From Nemania diffusa (lineage: Eukaryota > Ascomycota > Sordariomycetes > Xylariales > Xylariaceae): a DNA stretch of 64,000 bases. The translations under genes were made by a program, and so were the position numbers. Shown one piece after another: positions 24,232 to 35,581 of this stretch (position 1 is its first letter; every line of letters starts with the position of its first letter). The stretch is from assembly GCA_038501195.1 (NCBI GenBank), contig JBBPUQ010000010.1:947501-1011500 (forward strand), in the 5' to 3' direction. The notes beneath the pieces are model-generated. The model did no database searches, was not told the origin of the DNA, and was given only the letters and a program-made list of their open reading frames with translations.

Positions 24232-26298
24232 ATGAGATCTGGGATAGTACTCCTCGCGGCCTCGAGTTGCGCGCATGCCGCCTGGCTGCGATGGTCTGCC
24301 AATCGTGAAGAAATCTGGGCTGCCCAGGAAACGAATCATGTTACGGGAAGCAATCAAATTGGATGGACGCCGAAACCTACGCCTGCACCCGGTGCACGAA
24401 GTGAGGGTGAGGTTGTGATGGATCTGCTCCGGCGCCAGACATCAACGAAATGGGAAAACTCCGAGACATGTGGTTGGTTTTCTGGAATATCATGTAAGTG
24501 ACCACTGACCACTGTGATCCCAACATAGTTGAAGTTGAATATAGGTCAACCAATAATCATGGTACTGACTTATACATAGCTTCCGCTTTCACGTGTGGTG
24601 ACGGCTTCACGTGCGGAACCAATTCAGATCACGTCGTCGCCTGCGTATCAGGTACCTTCTCGCCGTTTTACAAGGCTTGTCTCGACTTTTCCGCGTTCCA
24701 GGCCGGCTCGTGCTCGAACCTCGATGCTGCTACAGGATGCTGGTAGGTGTCAACTCTCTCGAAAGCTCTTAGCGCATATCCAATCCTCTATGCATTAGTT
24801 GGATCTTTTATTGCCTTTCGTGTGACACCGAAGCTAACAGTTTCGCAGCCAATCGGCCGCCGAGCCAGCATGTGGCACTTGGATCTGGACGGGCTCGCCA
24901 GAGCGTTTCATGTACCAGTGCTTTGAGACAGCGTCCATTGTTTCCATGTTGGATGTCCCTCAGTTCGTCATCGACGCCTCTATCTTCTCTAAGACGCATA
25001 CAACGCCGACGCCAACTGTTACCTCATCTAAACCCGCCAACACCGACTCAAGTTCTCCATCAGGTGGCTCGAGTGGCGGTAACGCTGGAGGGAGCAACGC
25101 GGGCGGTAGTTCGGGTTCGGGAACAGCTGATCCTGCCTCTGGCTCCACGACCGGTACTCCTTCGGGCTCGAGTAACACTTCGAATAGTACACCCGTTATC
25201 GTTGGTAGTGTAATAGGTGGGATCGCAGGCCTGCTGTTCCTTCTTCTCCTCCTTTTATTCTGTCTTCGCCGTAAAACGAAGGGTAAGCTCGGTCTAGGCT
25301 TCACTCGCAAAAAGAAGAGCAAGAAGGAGGATAACTCGAGCAAGGCATACCACAATACAAAAGTCATGGGCGCCGCGGTAAAGGGGCGTAACTCATCAGG
25401 TAGCGACCCGATAACCGTAATTCCGGTACCGATGCAACAACAACAGCAGCAGCAACAGCAGCCGCAGCCGCAGCATTATTACCACAACCAGGAACAGCAT
25501 CACTACCACCCAGTATCACAGGCGCAGCCTCAATTTCAGCCCCAACAGCAACCTCAACAATTGAACCTGCAACAGCACCAATACCAACAGCCGCCGCCAC
25601 CAGCACAGAATCAGGACCCTTCTAGAGGACAACAACCCGTCTCGATGTCTTACACAGTGAACGAGGGCACGACGCACGTTTCACAACCCTCACACTCACG
25701 TAGCACTTCGTATACGAACATGCAGGCGACGATGATGCCGTCCTCGTCAGATGGGTCTTCACGTTTTCTCGTCGGTGGGATTCTCCCCATAGTCCACAGC
25801 TCAAACGACAAGCAGCAGCAGCAGCAACCTCAACCTCAACCACAGCCCTATTATCAGCAGCAGCAACAGCCACAACCCCAATTCCAGCAATATCCACAGC
25901 AACTACAGCAGCAGCAGCCACAGCAGCAACCAGTGAATCACATCCACGTATACTACGCGCCACCCCCGTCCTCGCAAGTCCCAGCTCCAGCTCCAGAAAG
26001 CCAGGAGCGGGGCACCGTCGTGCCCAACGCGCTGGGTCTCTTCACGCACCTCGGCGAGCGAACCCAAGCCGGGAGCGCGAGTCAAGAGCGCAGCCAGCCC
26101 CAGCAGACCGAGCGAAGCCGAGAACGGAGCCGAGGACGAAGCCCGGAACGAGGGCAGGGCGACATACCCGCGTACTACTCACACTCCAGAGACCCGTCCG
26201 ATATCTCGTCCTCCTCACGCCGTAACCGGTCGCCGAGTCGGGATAGCGAGGGCGAGTGGATGGCGTCTCGCGGTCCGGGGTACAGACAGAGTTTCTGA
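24232..26298 (+). CDS. Secretory-pathway single-pass membrane protein with Gln-rich cytoplasmic tail, 624 aa
   Basis: Exons 24232-24493, 24580-24742 and 24849-26298 give 625 codons in phase. A signal peptide opens the protein (residues 1-17). The ectodomain has a Cys-rich module (CGWFSG, FTCGDGFTCGTN, VVACV, ACLDF, GSCSNL, EPACGTW, YQCFE). A Ser/Gly/Thr linker of about 75 residues follows, then one transmembrane helix at about 258-281 (SVIGGIAGLLFLLLLLLFCL) and a Lys/Arg stop-transfer segment. The cytoplasmic tail is Gln/Pro-rich with many CAA/CAG runs and ends in an Arg/Ser-rich stretch. The layout resembles fungal cell-wall or surface sensor proteins (WSC/Mid2-like in organisation, not by clear homology). 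Gln-run length is likely to vary between strains. Confidence 0.85.
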
Positions 26299-27258
26299 TG
26301 GGGTGAATACCCATGTATATATCCCATGTCTACGGTGAAATGGACATGGAAATGGATATCCGGCTCGCGTATCTTTTTGTCCTCGCCAGCAGGATCCGCG
26401 TCATCTTTCTTCCATTTTGTTTTGTCTCTTCGAATCAGCGGTGTATGAATCCTCATATACGTGCATAATGAGCGGCGTTTGAACGGGACTATATCACCTT
26501 GTTTTCTCTAGAGGTACATCAATCAGATGCGATAATAGAGAACGGCAGGAATAGCGATGAATTTGTTGGTATACATAGTATACCTTGTATGTAGGCGGAA
26601 GGGAAAAAAAATGTGGGCAGGCGGGGGAAACCTTGTCGCCAGAGGCGTATGACATAGCGGACCTTGGTCAATGCGCTTGAGCTTTGTCACACAGATCATG
26701 CAGTAGCCTAGATACAGCATGTACCAAGTAGTCAATTTTGAAGATTGATCAATAGTTATGTGTTTATACTGTGAGGTTTTTGCCTTTTAAATACAAAGAT
26801 GTTGGTGGCAGTGAATTGGATGGTATTAGGCTTCCCGCAATCCATAAATACATAGAGACTACCTGTCACCAGGATATCTTAAACTCTATTGTACCGGATG
26901 TCGTTTCGTTGCTAGTTCGCTACCTAGGTAGATATCTTTCGCATACGCGACGTAGAGCTATTCTTTTTAGTTCCTCAACCATTCTTCTCAATGCAGATGA
27001 CAAGATAATCCCTAGCAGTCAGCGTCGTTCGCGTGTATGCTGTTTCTTAGTAACGCTGCTGTCCTATAGTTTGTGCATTTCCACAAATTCTTCCCAGACT
27101 ATCCGAAACCAATATTCACAGTGAGGATTAAGGCCATCGCACAGCACCTCTCGTCTGTGTCTTCTCAGAGTAAACGTATAAGTCAATGGTATTCCCAGCT
27201 TGTCCTAGATGGAAACGCTGCATTATGCTTCAAGTCCCCTTTCCACGTCATGTTGATA
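26299..27258. other. Convergent intergenic region
   Basis: Between the tails of the membrane-protein gene and the dehydrogenase. No gene recognised; the open frame at 26771-27124 lacks any supporting feature. Confidence 0.4.
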
Positions 27259-28668
27259 TCATTTCAGCCACTCCAAGTTCACAGGTGTAATCGCCTCATG
27301 ACCACCTAGCACAGCCATGATATTCCGCATAGAAAGCTCCTCGAACCCAGCGTGCGTCTCGACGGTGCCTCCGGCATTGTGGCACGTGAGCAGGGCCTTC
27401 GTGCCCGCAAACTTCAGCAGCCTCTCGCTGACCGCCGGCTCGTCCGCGTGCACATCGAGAGCGATACTGCTCAGCCTGCCCTGCTCCAGCGCATCCGCCA
27501 GCGCGTCCTCGTCGACCAGCGCGCCCCGCGCGACATTGACAAGGCGCGCACCAGGCTTGAACCAGCGCAAGCTCTCTTCATCCACGACACGGCCCGCTGC
27601 CGCAGGCGCGCAGAGCACGACGCAGTCGGCCGCGCGCACGAGCGCCTCGAGCGAGTCGCAGTACCGCGCGCGCCCCGTGCCCGCTGCCGCCTCGGTCTCG
27701 GCGGCGGCGCTCTTGCGCTCCACGTCGTAGTACGCGATCTCCATGGCGAAGGCGGCGGCGCACCGCCGCGCGACCTGCTGCCCGACGTGGCCGAAGCCCA
27801 CGAGGCCGAGCACGTGCCCGCGCAGGTTGTGCGAGAGCGCCGTGGCGCGCTCGTGGGCGGCGCGGAACGTGTCCGGGGCCGCGGCTGACGAGATGCAGTA
27901 GGGCAGCGCGCGGAACGTGCTCACGACGAGCGCCACGGCGAAGTCGGCCACCGCCTCGGCGGCTGCGGGGCCCGCGTTGCAGTATATGATGCCTGTCTAC
28001 ATAGTCAGTGCACGGTAGCTCTCAACAGCGCGGTAAATCTAGCACATTGGACCGGGCAAGCCTCGATTGGCGGTAGGGAGGGCTGCGTGCGTACCTTTCT
28101 CCCCGAGGACCTTCACGTCCGCCCAGTCGAAGCCGGCGCCGGCGCTCGCGAACACGCGCACGCTGTCGGGCAGCAGGTCCACGAGCTCGGCGTCCCAGTG
28201 CCCCATCTCGCCGCCGGCGCCCCAGGCCGGGCGGAAGACGGCTGCGAAGTCGCCCCAGCGGCGCTCGCGGAGGGCCGCTACGAAGGCCGCGCGCGTGCGC
28301 TCCTCGGCGCTCGGGCGAACGACGTCGAATCGCGCCGCGAACTCGGCGTAGGTCTCCAGGTTGTACTGGATCGGGTCGCCGATGTGCAGGACGACGGGCT
28401 TGGGGCCGCCGCCGCCGCCGCCGCCGGGCAGCGGGTGGGGGTGGAGGTGCATGGGCGCGGTGAGAGAGGTCGCGCGCGAGTGAGCCTGCGAGTGGGGTGG
28501 AGGCGGAGGCGGCGGGGGGTACGGGTTCGGCCATTGCTGTGGCCGCCGCGTGGTGGTCGGCGACGAGGTCAGCGACTGCTGCCCCGATGTGGGGAGCGCT
28601 GGCACCGGCGATCCTGAGCGCGGAGTCGGCGGTGCCGTTGGCATGGGCGTGTTCGTGGGCTCGGCCAT
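27259..28668 (-). CDS. D-isomer 2-hydroxyacid dehydrogenase-like protein, 435 aa
   Basis: Exons 28668-28095 and 27992-27259 (intron 102 nt, GTACGC donor, GACAG acceptor) give 436 codons. The first about 90 residues are Pro/Ser/Gly-rich with Pro and Gly runs, and are unusual for the family. The catalytic part follows: substrate-side domain with SAGAGFDWADV, Rossmann motif LGLVGFGHVGQQ (GxGxxG), the catalytic-Arg region VNVARGALVDEDAL, the Glu region DVHADEP and the His region CHNAGGT. It should oxidise or reduce a 2-hydroxy/2-oxo acid with NAD(P)H, such as glyoxylate or hydroxypyruvate; the substrate is not determined. The gene is very GC-rich compared with its flanks, which creates long antisense open frames that I regard as spurious. 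A (CT)n tract lies upstream at about 28,737-28,775. Confidence 0.88.
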
Positions 28669-30443
28669 GATCGATCGCCAAGGGGCCGGAGATTTTTAAG
28701 ACAGTCAATGGTCGACTATTCTCTTTCTCTCTTTGCTGCTCACTGTCTCTCTCTCTCTCTCGCACACACGCTCACACACTCTATCTTTCTCCAATTCCTA
28801 ACCAGTACCTGACTAGCTGCTGTCTGCCTAGTCTATCCGAGAGATTGAAGGTTGGTGAGGGGCGGCGTGGGGATCATGACAACAATAGGTGCCTAGCGTA
28901 TAATAATAATAAGAGAGAATTATTATTAAAGGCGAGGGAGACGCGGATGACCATGTCTCTAGCCGTTAGCTTGTTTGATTGGCCCGAGGAGCGAGACGGG
29001 TTGGCAGGTTAGGTAGCGTGGAAGGACGTAATATCAATTCGCTCGTGCAATCAGCGCAGGTGTCTAACGCTCGTCCCATATAATAAATAATAGTCTAAGT
29101 ATGTAAGTGGTAGTTGATTGAGGTGCTTAGCTTCGCCCTTCACCGCCCAAATGCGACGCGATGAAGCTTGTAACTACCTAGGTAGTTAGGTATCACAGCC
29201 TAACAACAAAGTGACCGGTCCAGTGGCAAGCCCAGTCTAGACCCAGCGGGAGCTCGTGTGGGGATCGCGAGCCGGACAGATCATTGGGCTGCATTTGTTT
29301 GTACTGATACTTGAGTGAGCATCTACCCTTGCATCATATAGGTAGGTACCTACTACTATAGAGATGATGAGCGGGATGTAGGTATGATATATGATATGTT
29401 TATTGGGTATGACATAATAGATAAAGAGATATAGGTATAAGTAAAAGGGATAAGAAACCCCCACGTTAAAGATGAGAAATAATTAAACAACACCGTCTAG
29501 CAGCCCGCTATCTTAGAGAGTTATGGTTATCATATCTTTAGAGTCGTAAATAGTGCATGTACATGTAGGCATATGTGTATATACTTTAGCAAACGATTGA
29601 ACATGATGCTCGTCGCTGTACCAAGTAGGTATCATGCTGCCACGCGCCCTCCGGCTTACCTTTTCAGGCAACTCTGCAAGCTATCACATGCACGTCGCAG
29701 GAGTTCTACCATGAAGCGGCTCTTCTGGGAGATAGCGAATAGCCCCGGAATTGAAAATCTTTCCTCATTCACACACAGTATCAATAGAATTAGGAATCTA
29801 TCAAGTAAAGTTGAGTGTTTGTACAACCTCAGTATCGAAATGGCACCCTCGCAGCTCAAGCGACGCCGGGATTTTATTGATCTACACTTTATTCTCATGA
29901 TATAATCTACCTAGGCGCAATCAGATTAGAACATCCGTCAGACAGCACAGCTCGTCTTGCTCAACCTCTAGCTACTAACTGCAGACATCCCTTTGGGTGC
30001 CTTTTCGGCACCAGTACATACATGTATTAGATTGACCCAATCAGATGTTTCTTTAAGCATCATATTTTTCCCCGATTGGTGCATCTGAGTCCGCTTTTCC
30101 GCTTTTTCTGTACTGGTGCCGAAAAGGCACCCAAAGGGATAGCCTCCTCTTTCAAGCAACATGTCTGAACGCGACATGAGTATCTTGGCAATCCTGGTCC
30201 CTGACTTGGCAACGTTTCACTTGAGTGCCTAACGATGCTGTGGTTGTGGCATAGTGCTATAGTTCTAGGTATTATCTATACTGGATGATTCCAATTATGT
30301 TTGGATAGCATATCACTTAACTGGGTGCAGCTTTTTCATTTTGCCCGGACTTGAACCATCTATCATATTCGCCTCCTTTAGTCGCTAACGTTTAATTACA
30401 AAAAGTTCAAAACAAGCCCCGGACTACACGACCCAAACTCCAC
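28669..30443. other. Intergenic region with one MITE-like element
   Basis: Holds the (CT)n and CA-rich leader of the dehydrogenase gene, TAGGTAGGTACCTA motifs near 29,180 and 29,340, and the 154-bp inverted-repeat element at 29987-30140. No gene supported. Confidence 0.5.
29987..30140. mobile_element. MITE-like element with perfect 32-bp terminal inverted repeats
   Basis: 29987-30018 and 30109-30140 are perfect reverse complements over 32 bp (outer end ATCCCTTTGGGTGCC), enclosing 90 bp with no coding potential. Perfect arms suggest a recent insertion. I see no obvious target-site duplication in the immediate flanks. A 15-bp copy of the outer end recurs at 58777-58791. Confidence 0.75.
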
Positions 30444-31771
30444 TTAGTCAACCATAGCAATACCCGGAATCTCGGTAACCCCTGCATATTTATTAGTCTT
30501 AACACTCGTGCAATACAACGTAAAAGAATATTTGACTTACATCCTTCTAAGTCGTCCTCGACAGCCTTTGACTTCAAACACTTCATTGCAGACTCGGCAG
30601 ATTGGGTCTGTAGTTGGCCGCAGACAGCGCCATTGCAACGAGCGTCCATGGCTCGTTGGAGAGAGTCTCCCTTCCATCCGAACACGTAGTCGCCGTGTTG
30701 CGAAAATCCCGACCTAGGGTTAGGGTTAGGGCCAGTATCATTCCGAGAGTATGTATCCCGGCCAGGGGTTCCAGGAAAGAGACTCACTTGTCACCAGTGC
30801 TCCATACGAACGGCTGCGAGCCATCCTCGGGCCATATCGACTTATCATTGAAAACACGAGTCTGGTACGCGTAGAGTTAGCAAACAGGCATTATTGAACG
30901 CTCTTGCTAGATTGTGCTCAAGTCATGGGAATCTAGCCATTTCGGTGTGACCGGCGCAGAATTTTAAGTTGTGCCTTTCAACTGACAATCATGATAATAA
31001 AGAGATATCGACGGTACTCACATCCCACATAACCTCGTACATCACCTGGGGAATCTTCACAGGATGGCTCGCTGGGCAGGTGCCGTACGCACCAACCGAC
31101 CCATCAGTGTACGACGAGGTCGGATAGGCAACATGACTCATGTGGTCCAGACTGTCCGTGTTCTTGCCATCCCAGCAGGTCGGGAACGTAATGACGGAGC
31201 GGATACCACCTTCGCACATCTTATTCGGCAGGGCCTGGCTGTCTGGCGCGCCGCAGTTGATATTGCTGTTATCTCCCGTGGCAGGCATGCAGCGGTGGCA
31301 GACCTTGCGCACGGAGCTCTGGGCGCGGGCGGTGGCGTCGCCAACGAGCATGCGGAAGCCCGGCGTGAAGGCCTTGACGGGCTCCTTGGCGGTGGGCGAG
31401 GGGATGTAGTAGACGGTGATGCCGCCATCAGCACGCAGGCCCTCGCTGACGAACTGCGGCACGCGGCGGTAGGTGCCGTTGCGCGCGCGGAAGTACAGCA
31501 CCGCCGTCCAGTAGTTGGAGAAGTCCTCGGAGAAGGTGCAGCTCGTGCACGTCGAGGCCGCGGGGAGGTCGTGCGTCGCCGGGTCCATGGACGCGTTGAA
31601 CGAGTTGCCGCCCACGATCTGGTGCAGGTGCGGCGACGGCACCACGCCCGGGTTCACCAGCGGGTCGAGCCGGTCTACGACGAGCTGCGAGCACTGGAAC
31701 CGCAGCATCGGCATCGCTTGGCCGCGGACGCGCTCCGCGAGGAGCGCCAGGGCGAGGGCTTTCCACTGCAT
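30444..31771 (-). CDS. Secreted DUF1996-family protein, 344 aa
   Basis: Exons 31771-31022, 30861-30788, 30713-30541 and 30481-30444 give 345 codons; introns are 160, 74 and 59 nt. Residues 1-18 form a signal peptide (MQWKALALALLAERVRGQ). The family signature follows: MLRFQCSQLVVDRLDPLVNP, then VPSPHLHQIVGGNSFN, CTSCTFSEDFSNYW, ITFPTCWDGK and the C-terminal HGDYVFGWKGDSLQRAMD. These are DUF1996 hallmarks, found in secreted fungal proteins of unknown biochemical role, often next to a WSC domain; none is present here. The small last exon supplies EGW-VTEIPGIAMVD, matching the usual family end. The second intron ends in telomere-like repeats. Confidence 0.92.
30714..30731 (+). repeat. Interstitial telomere-like repeat inside an intron
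   Basis: CTAGGGTTAGGGTTAGGG on the plus strand. On the gene's strand this is CCCTAACCCTAACCCTAG and forms the 3' end of intron 2 of the DUF1996 gene, supplying CTAAC branch-point-like words and the TAG acceptor. Confidence 0.85.
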
Positions 31772-32564
31772 CTTGGACACGCGATTTTTTACCTGTCTGT
31801 TACTTGGTGGTGAGGAGCGCGGACTTGATGTGGGAAACGCTGGATAACGTACGACCCCCCAGGTCATAAACCCCTAAATACCTAGCATGGTCCTGCCATG
31901 GCCTCCCATGCGGGACTGATGCGGCCCTTCCTATAAGCCGTTGGGCGGTATCTTTATTCTTTAATGTCTGACTGCTTGATAGATTAAACCACTTTAGGCG
32001 GAACTGGGTATTAGCGACTCGACTGTGACCTCTGGCCCAATCGCCCCTAGGCTCTCCAACCATTATCTCACCAATCGCCCGTGTATGGCAAGGGAGTCTA
32101 GAGATTAGAATATGCAGCAGAGTAGGCGACCCGTTCTGTATGGTGGGAATGAGAATTGTGTAGTCGATCACCGATGCCTTTTTATCGGCACTTTAGCCAC
32201 CACGCCAGTCTGATAGATTCTCGAAGTAAACAATGGCTTTTACCCATGCGGGCTTTGCCGCTATTAATACTTACGAATAATAAACAAGAAAAATAGACCT
32301 AAACCCATGCTAAAATTCTCTTCTCGCTGTTAATACTACCTACTGTCAGTCTTTGAGGTATCACTTTAGTTCAGTACTATATGATAGACGTTTACATTAC
32401 ACTCAGCATAGATAAAGGCACATTATCGAAATAATCAAATAAATTATTACGATTTAGGAAAAAAAAACTAAGCTAAAAGTTACATGATGTTATTGCGTAG
32501 CTATATGCTACGCGACGGACTTACTGAAATCCGATGCGTTGTTATCGTCTCATGATGAGGGGGC
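31772..32564. other. Intergenic
   Basis: Promoter of the DUF1996 gene and the 3' flank of the small minus-strand gene at 32,565. AT-rich beyond 32,250; no gene seen. Confidence 0.4.
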
Positions 32565-33086
32565 TCACTCCTCGGAGTTGCCATCCTCATGTAGTTCATC
32601 ATCTTCAGCCGCGTCAATATCTTCTGCGACTGGCGTTGTCGGGGTTATTGCCTCATCTAAGTTGTCCTGGTGTGTAGAGGCCCGGTTGCACTCCTCAAGA
32701 ATCGAATCAATTTCCGCTAAGAGGGCTGATTCTATCTCAGGAGTCCAACTCTCTACTTCAATTCTCTCATATTCTTTCTCTGCTTCGTCTAGTGCCAGCA
32801 GCCAATCGGAGATTAGTTCATCGACGTCACTTACCATCTCGATGTGCTCAATCTCGACCGACGGTGTGCCGATAGAAGTCTCCGGGTTAGTTTGCGTCTC
32901 CGAGAAAAATCCGTGCATTTGTGGTTCTGTCTCGAATATGATGACCTGGTCTGGCAAGTTTGCATTCGCGGCATGTGTTGGACAATACTGAGAAGTGATA
33001 GGAGAACCTAGTTGCCAGTAGATCCAACAGACACCGCCGCAAGACGAGTCCGTATGAACTGGCGCAAGGCAGGTAGGACAGCACAT
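32565..33086 (-). CDS. Small protein with Cys-rich N-terminus and acidic C-terminus, 173 aa
   Basis: A single open frame from ATG at 33086 to TGA at 32565. The first about 40 residues contain CCPTC, SSCGGVC and a QYCPTHA segment, with spacing that could hold a zinc ion. The remainder is strongly acidic, with many Glu and Asp residues and helical character (VDELISDWLLALDEAEKEYE). There is no signal peptide. I recognise no family; composition bias and length argue for a real gene, possibly lineage-specific. Confidence 0.55.
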   Translation of the reverse strand: MCCPTCLAPVHTDSSCGGVCWIYWQLGSPITSQYCPTHAANANLPDQVIIFETEPQMHGFFSETQTNPETSIGTPSVEIEHIEMVSDVDELISDWLLALDEAEKEYERIEVESWTPEIESALLAEIDSILEECNRASTHQDNLDEAITPTTPVAEDIDAAEDDELHEDGNSEE

Positions 33087-34073
33087 CTCGACTGGGGTTA
33101 CTTACTTTGGCTCAAGATGTGTGGTGGACAAGAGATCGGCTGAGTGAGAAGCTGAATAGGTTTGTGTAGCAATTGAAAGACGATGGCGGGTGAAAAAGCT
33201 TGCTACTTTCTAGCTGAGGGTAAGTGAAATCCCGCCGTATTTAAACTTAATCTAGTACATGGGCTGTTAAATCAACTCCTAAATATTCTCTCCCTGTTTT
33301 TCGTGCTCAAAGAGGTCAATTGGCCTACAGGTCTCCTATTACTTCAACAAACAACAAAGGGCGTGCATCAGCTAATAAACCAGATAAAGAAGTGTGTCAA
33401 TTGAATGAACCTTCTATGTTTGTGTTGTGAATTCAATAAATAGCCCTAGTAAAACAACACTTTTTTTTACTACAAATTTGTTTTCGCACATGTATGTATG
33501 TTACTAGAAGCTGAAGAGATGTTAGTTGGGATTTTGTAAGACTTACAGTTTCACTACATATACATTAGGCTCTTCAAGACAGCGACAAGGGCGATGGCTT
33601 TGGCCTAATGCATTTGCTCTAGAGAGTTATGCTGTCTTCAATTTATAGCTCGCCCAGGAAGCGCCGTTCTAATTGAAGAAGAAATTATGATCACTCATCA
33701 ATAATAATAAGGGCTACATACAAATTGATACAACAGTCCATCATAGAGGATTCTCAACATATTCCATACCTTTAAATTTTAGAGATTCTCGGTAGATTAT
33801 GCGTAATAAGTGGCCATTATTGCGTAGGTAGCCAGCGATGATCTACAGATGAGTCCAACATCAGCCATATCTACCTCCTTATCATCGCCACCGTCACCTG
33901 CCCTGCCAACTATTTATCGATTTTAAAAACGAGAGAAATTAAGCAAAACACCAATCAGCATGGTGAAAAGACATGGTATCATTAATCATCGTGACACATA
34001 GAGCCCATAAAGCGGGCACACTAAATAGTTATACACGCACAAGACCCCGAATCTACCCCCTATCCCTCTCACC
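33087..34073. other. Intergenic, AT-rich
   Basis: Upstream region of the acidic small protein and 3' flank of the next minus-strand gene. No gene recognised. Confidence 0.4.
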
Positions 34074-35581
34074 CTACGTCCTCGCCCTCTGCGTCGGCCT
34101 CGAGAAATTCGAAGGCTGCCTCCTCGGCCCCGCAGCCCCTCCCCCCGTCTTCTGCGCGCGCTGCGCACTCCGCAGCAGCGCCACGGGATCCGGCCTCCTG
34201 ACCGCCGCCGCGGCCTCCTCCTTCTCGTCCGCGACCGAGGGCGGCAGGTACGCCGGGTTGCGCACGACCGTGATGGGCTGCCGCACGGCGATCTCGGGCT
34301 GCGAGGCGTAGCGCACCGTCGACAGGTTCGAGCGCGCGGCGCTTCTAGTTATACTTGTGCTCGCCGCCGCCGCGGGACGGGAGTTGGCGCGGGGCTTCGG
34401 TTTGGGCTTGGGTGATGATGTGTTGGGGGCGGGAATTTTGCTGGGTATGTAGGGTGGGTGTGAGGATAAGGGGTGTGGTAAGGGCGGCGCTGCTGGTGTG
34501 TGCTGCTGTTGCTGTGACGCCTCGATGCCGGATAATCCGGCTGTGGGAGTTTCGGCCTCGTGTGACGCGCTGACGTCCTCTGCGGCGGCGCTGTTCCATT
34601 CCGGACGCCATCCGCCGGGGAAGTATGCCGGCTGTGGTACAGCCTGAGAAGGTGTGGACTCTAGCGCCTTCGGTATCGGCGGGACAGGCGAGTCGGGAAT
34701 GAGATTCACCTTCGGAAGGATGGGTGGTATTTTTTCCGTGAGTAATACTAGTCTGTTGCCGACTATTTGGGTTTTCGCTTCATACTTTCGGGCCCCTGTC
34801 CCGCATATATCCTCGGTTGCTAGCGTTAACACCGATCCTCGCTGGCTTCCCTTTCGTTTGAGAGAGCTCCGTCGGGACACGCTTAGGTCTGATGCGAGGT
34901 CGTCTGCGTACTCGCTTACCCGACATGTCAGGAGCGAGTTGCTGGATAGTGCGGCGGTGGCGAAAGGTGTAGGGTTTCTCTCGATTGTGACGGAAATAAT
35001 GAGGAAAGACGGACTATTTCACATGTAAGCGAAGTTCGACGGGCTGAGATATTAAAAAGGGAGAAGGGAGAGGCTCCTTACATTGCACCAATACATAACA
35101 CTAAGTTCAAGGCCGGTACTTTCGCTAGGAACCCCTGAAAGGGAATAGCCCTGGCCATCATGATGGCTGTAGCAACTAGAGCCGCTATCCATATAACAAT
35201 ACCCAGTCTCGCAAATAGCAGTGCGCTTGCGTGTAGGTAGTGGCCGTAGATCTGCGGGGGTCCCGGGCCTTCCCTCTTGTAGTTTTTCCGGGCGCCTCTG
35301 ATATGCAAGCATATATAAAGTAGCGATATGATGCCGGCGAACAAGATGATATCGCGAGAGAGACAGGCAGCTTCCATCTCTACTACCTTAGCCATGAGCA
35401 CGACGGCCAGAGTGACGCCGCCTGCTGAAGATAAGAAAAGGATGAGGAGGGCGCCGAGAATAATCGAGGGACGCTTCTTCTTCCTGCCCTCGTTGTATTT
35501 CTCAAGGGAATCGTAGAGCAGCTGTGCGTGAGCCTCGCTCGCTGTCGTAGATGCGGATCTTGATTCAGTCTCGTAAGCCAT
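34074..35581 (-). CDS. Four-helix membrane protein with long disordered tail, 479 aa
   Basis: Exons 35581-35082 and 35013-34074 (68-nt intron, GTAAGG donor, AATAG acceptor) give 480 codons in phase. After a short polar N-terminus there are four hydrophobic segments: about 40-63 (IILGALLILFLSSAGGVTLA), 76-95, 113-140 (IVIWIAALVATAIMM) and 150-175; the last spans the splice junction. The rest, about 300 residues, is Pro/Ala/Ser-rich and basic near the end. The layout resembles uncharacterised fungal four-TM membrane proteins. The second exon read alone would look like a soluble Pro-rich protein, so the joined model matters. Confidence 0.75.

Noticed and set aside
27317..28617. Long plus-strand open frames opposite the dehydrogenase (137, 178 and 176 codons)
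   Set aside because: They are Arg/Ala-rich shadows of a GC-rich gene with convincing catalytic motifs on the other strand.
30330..30420. Possible tRNA on the minus strand (a GGTTCAAGTCC B-box-like word)
   Set aside because: The T-arm stem does not pair beyond two or three bases and no acceptor stem or anticodon arm can be drawn.
31772..31867. Upstream extension of the DUF1996 frame to 31,867
   Set aside because: The Met at 31,771 starts a proper signal peptide directly before the family motif; the extension is unlike a secreted N-terminus.
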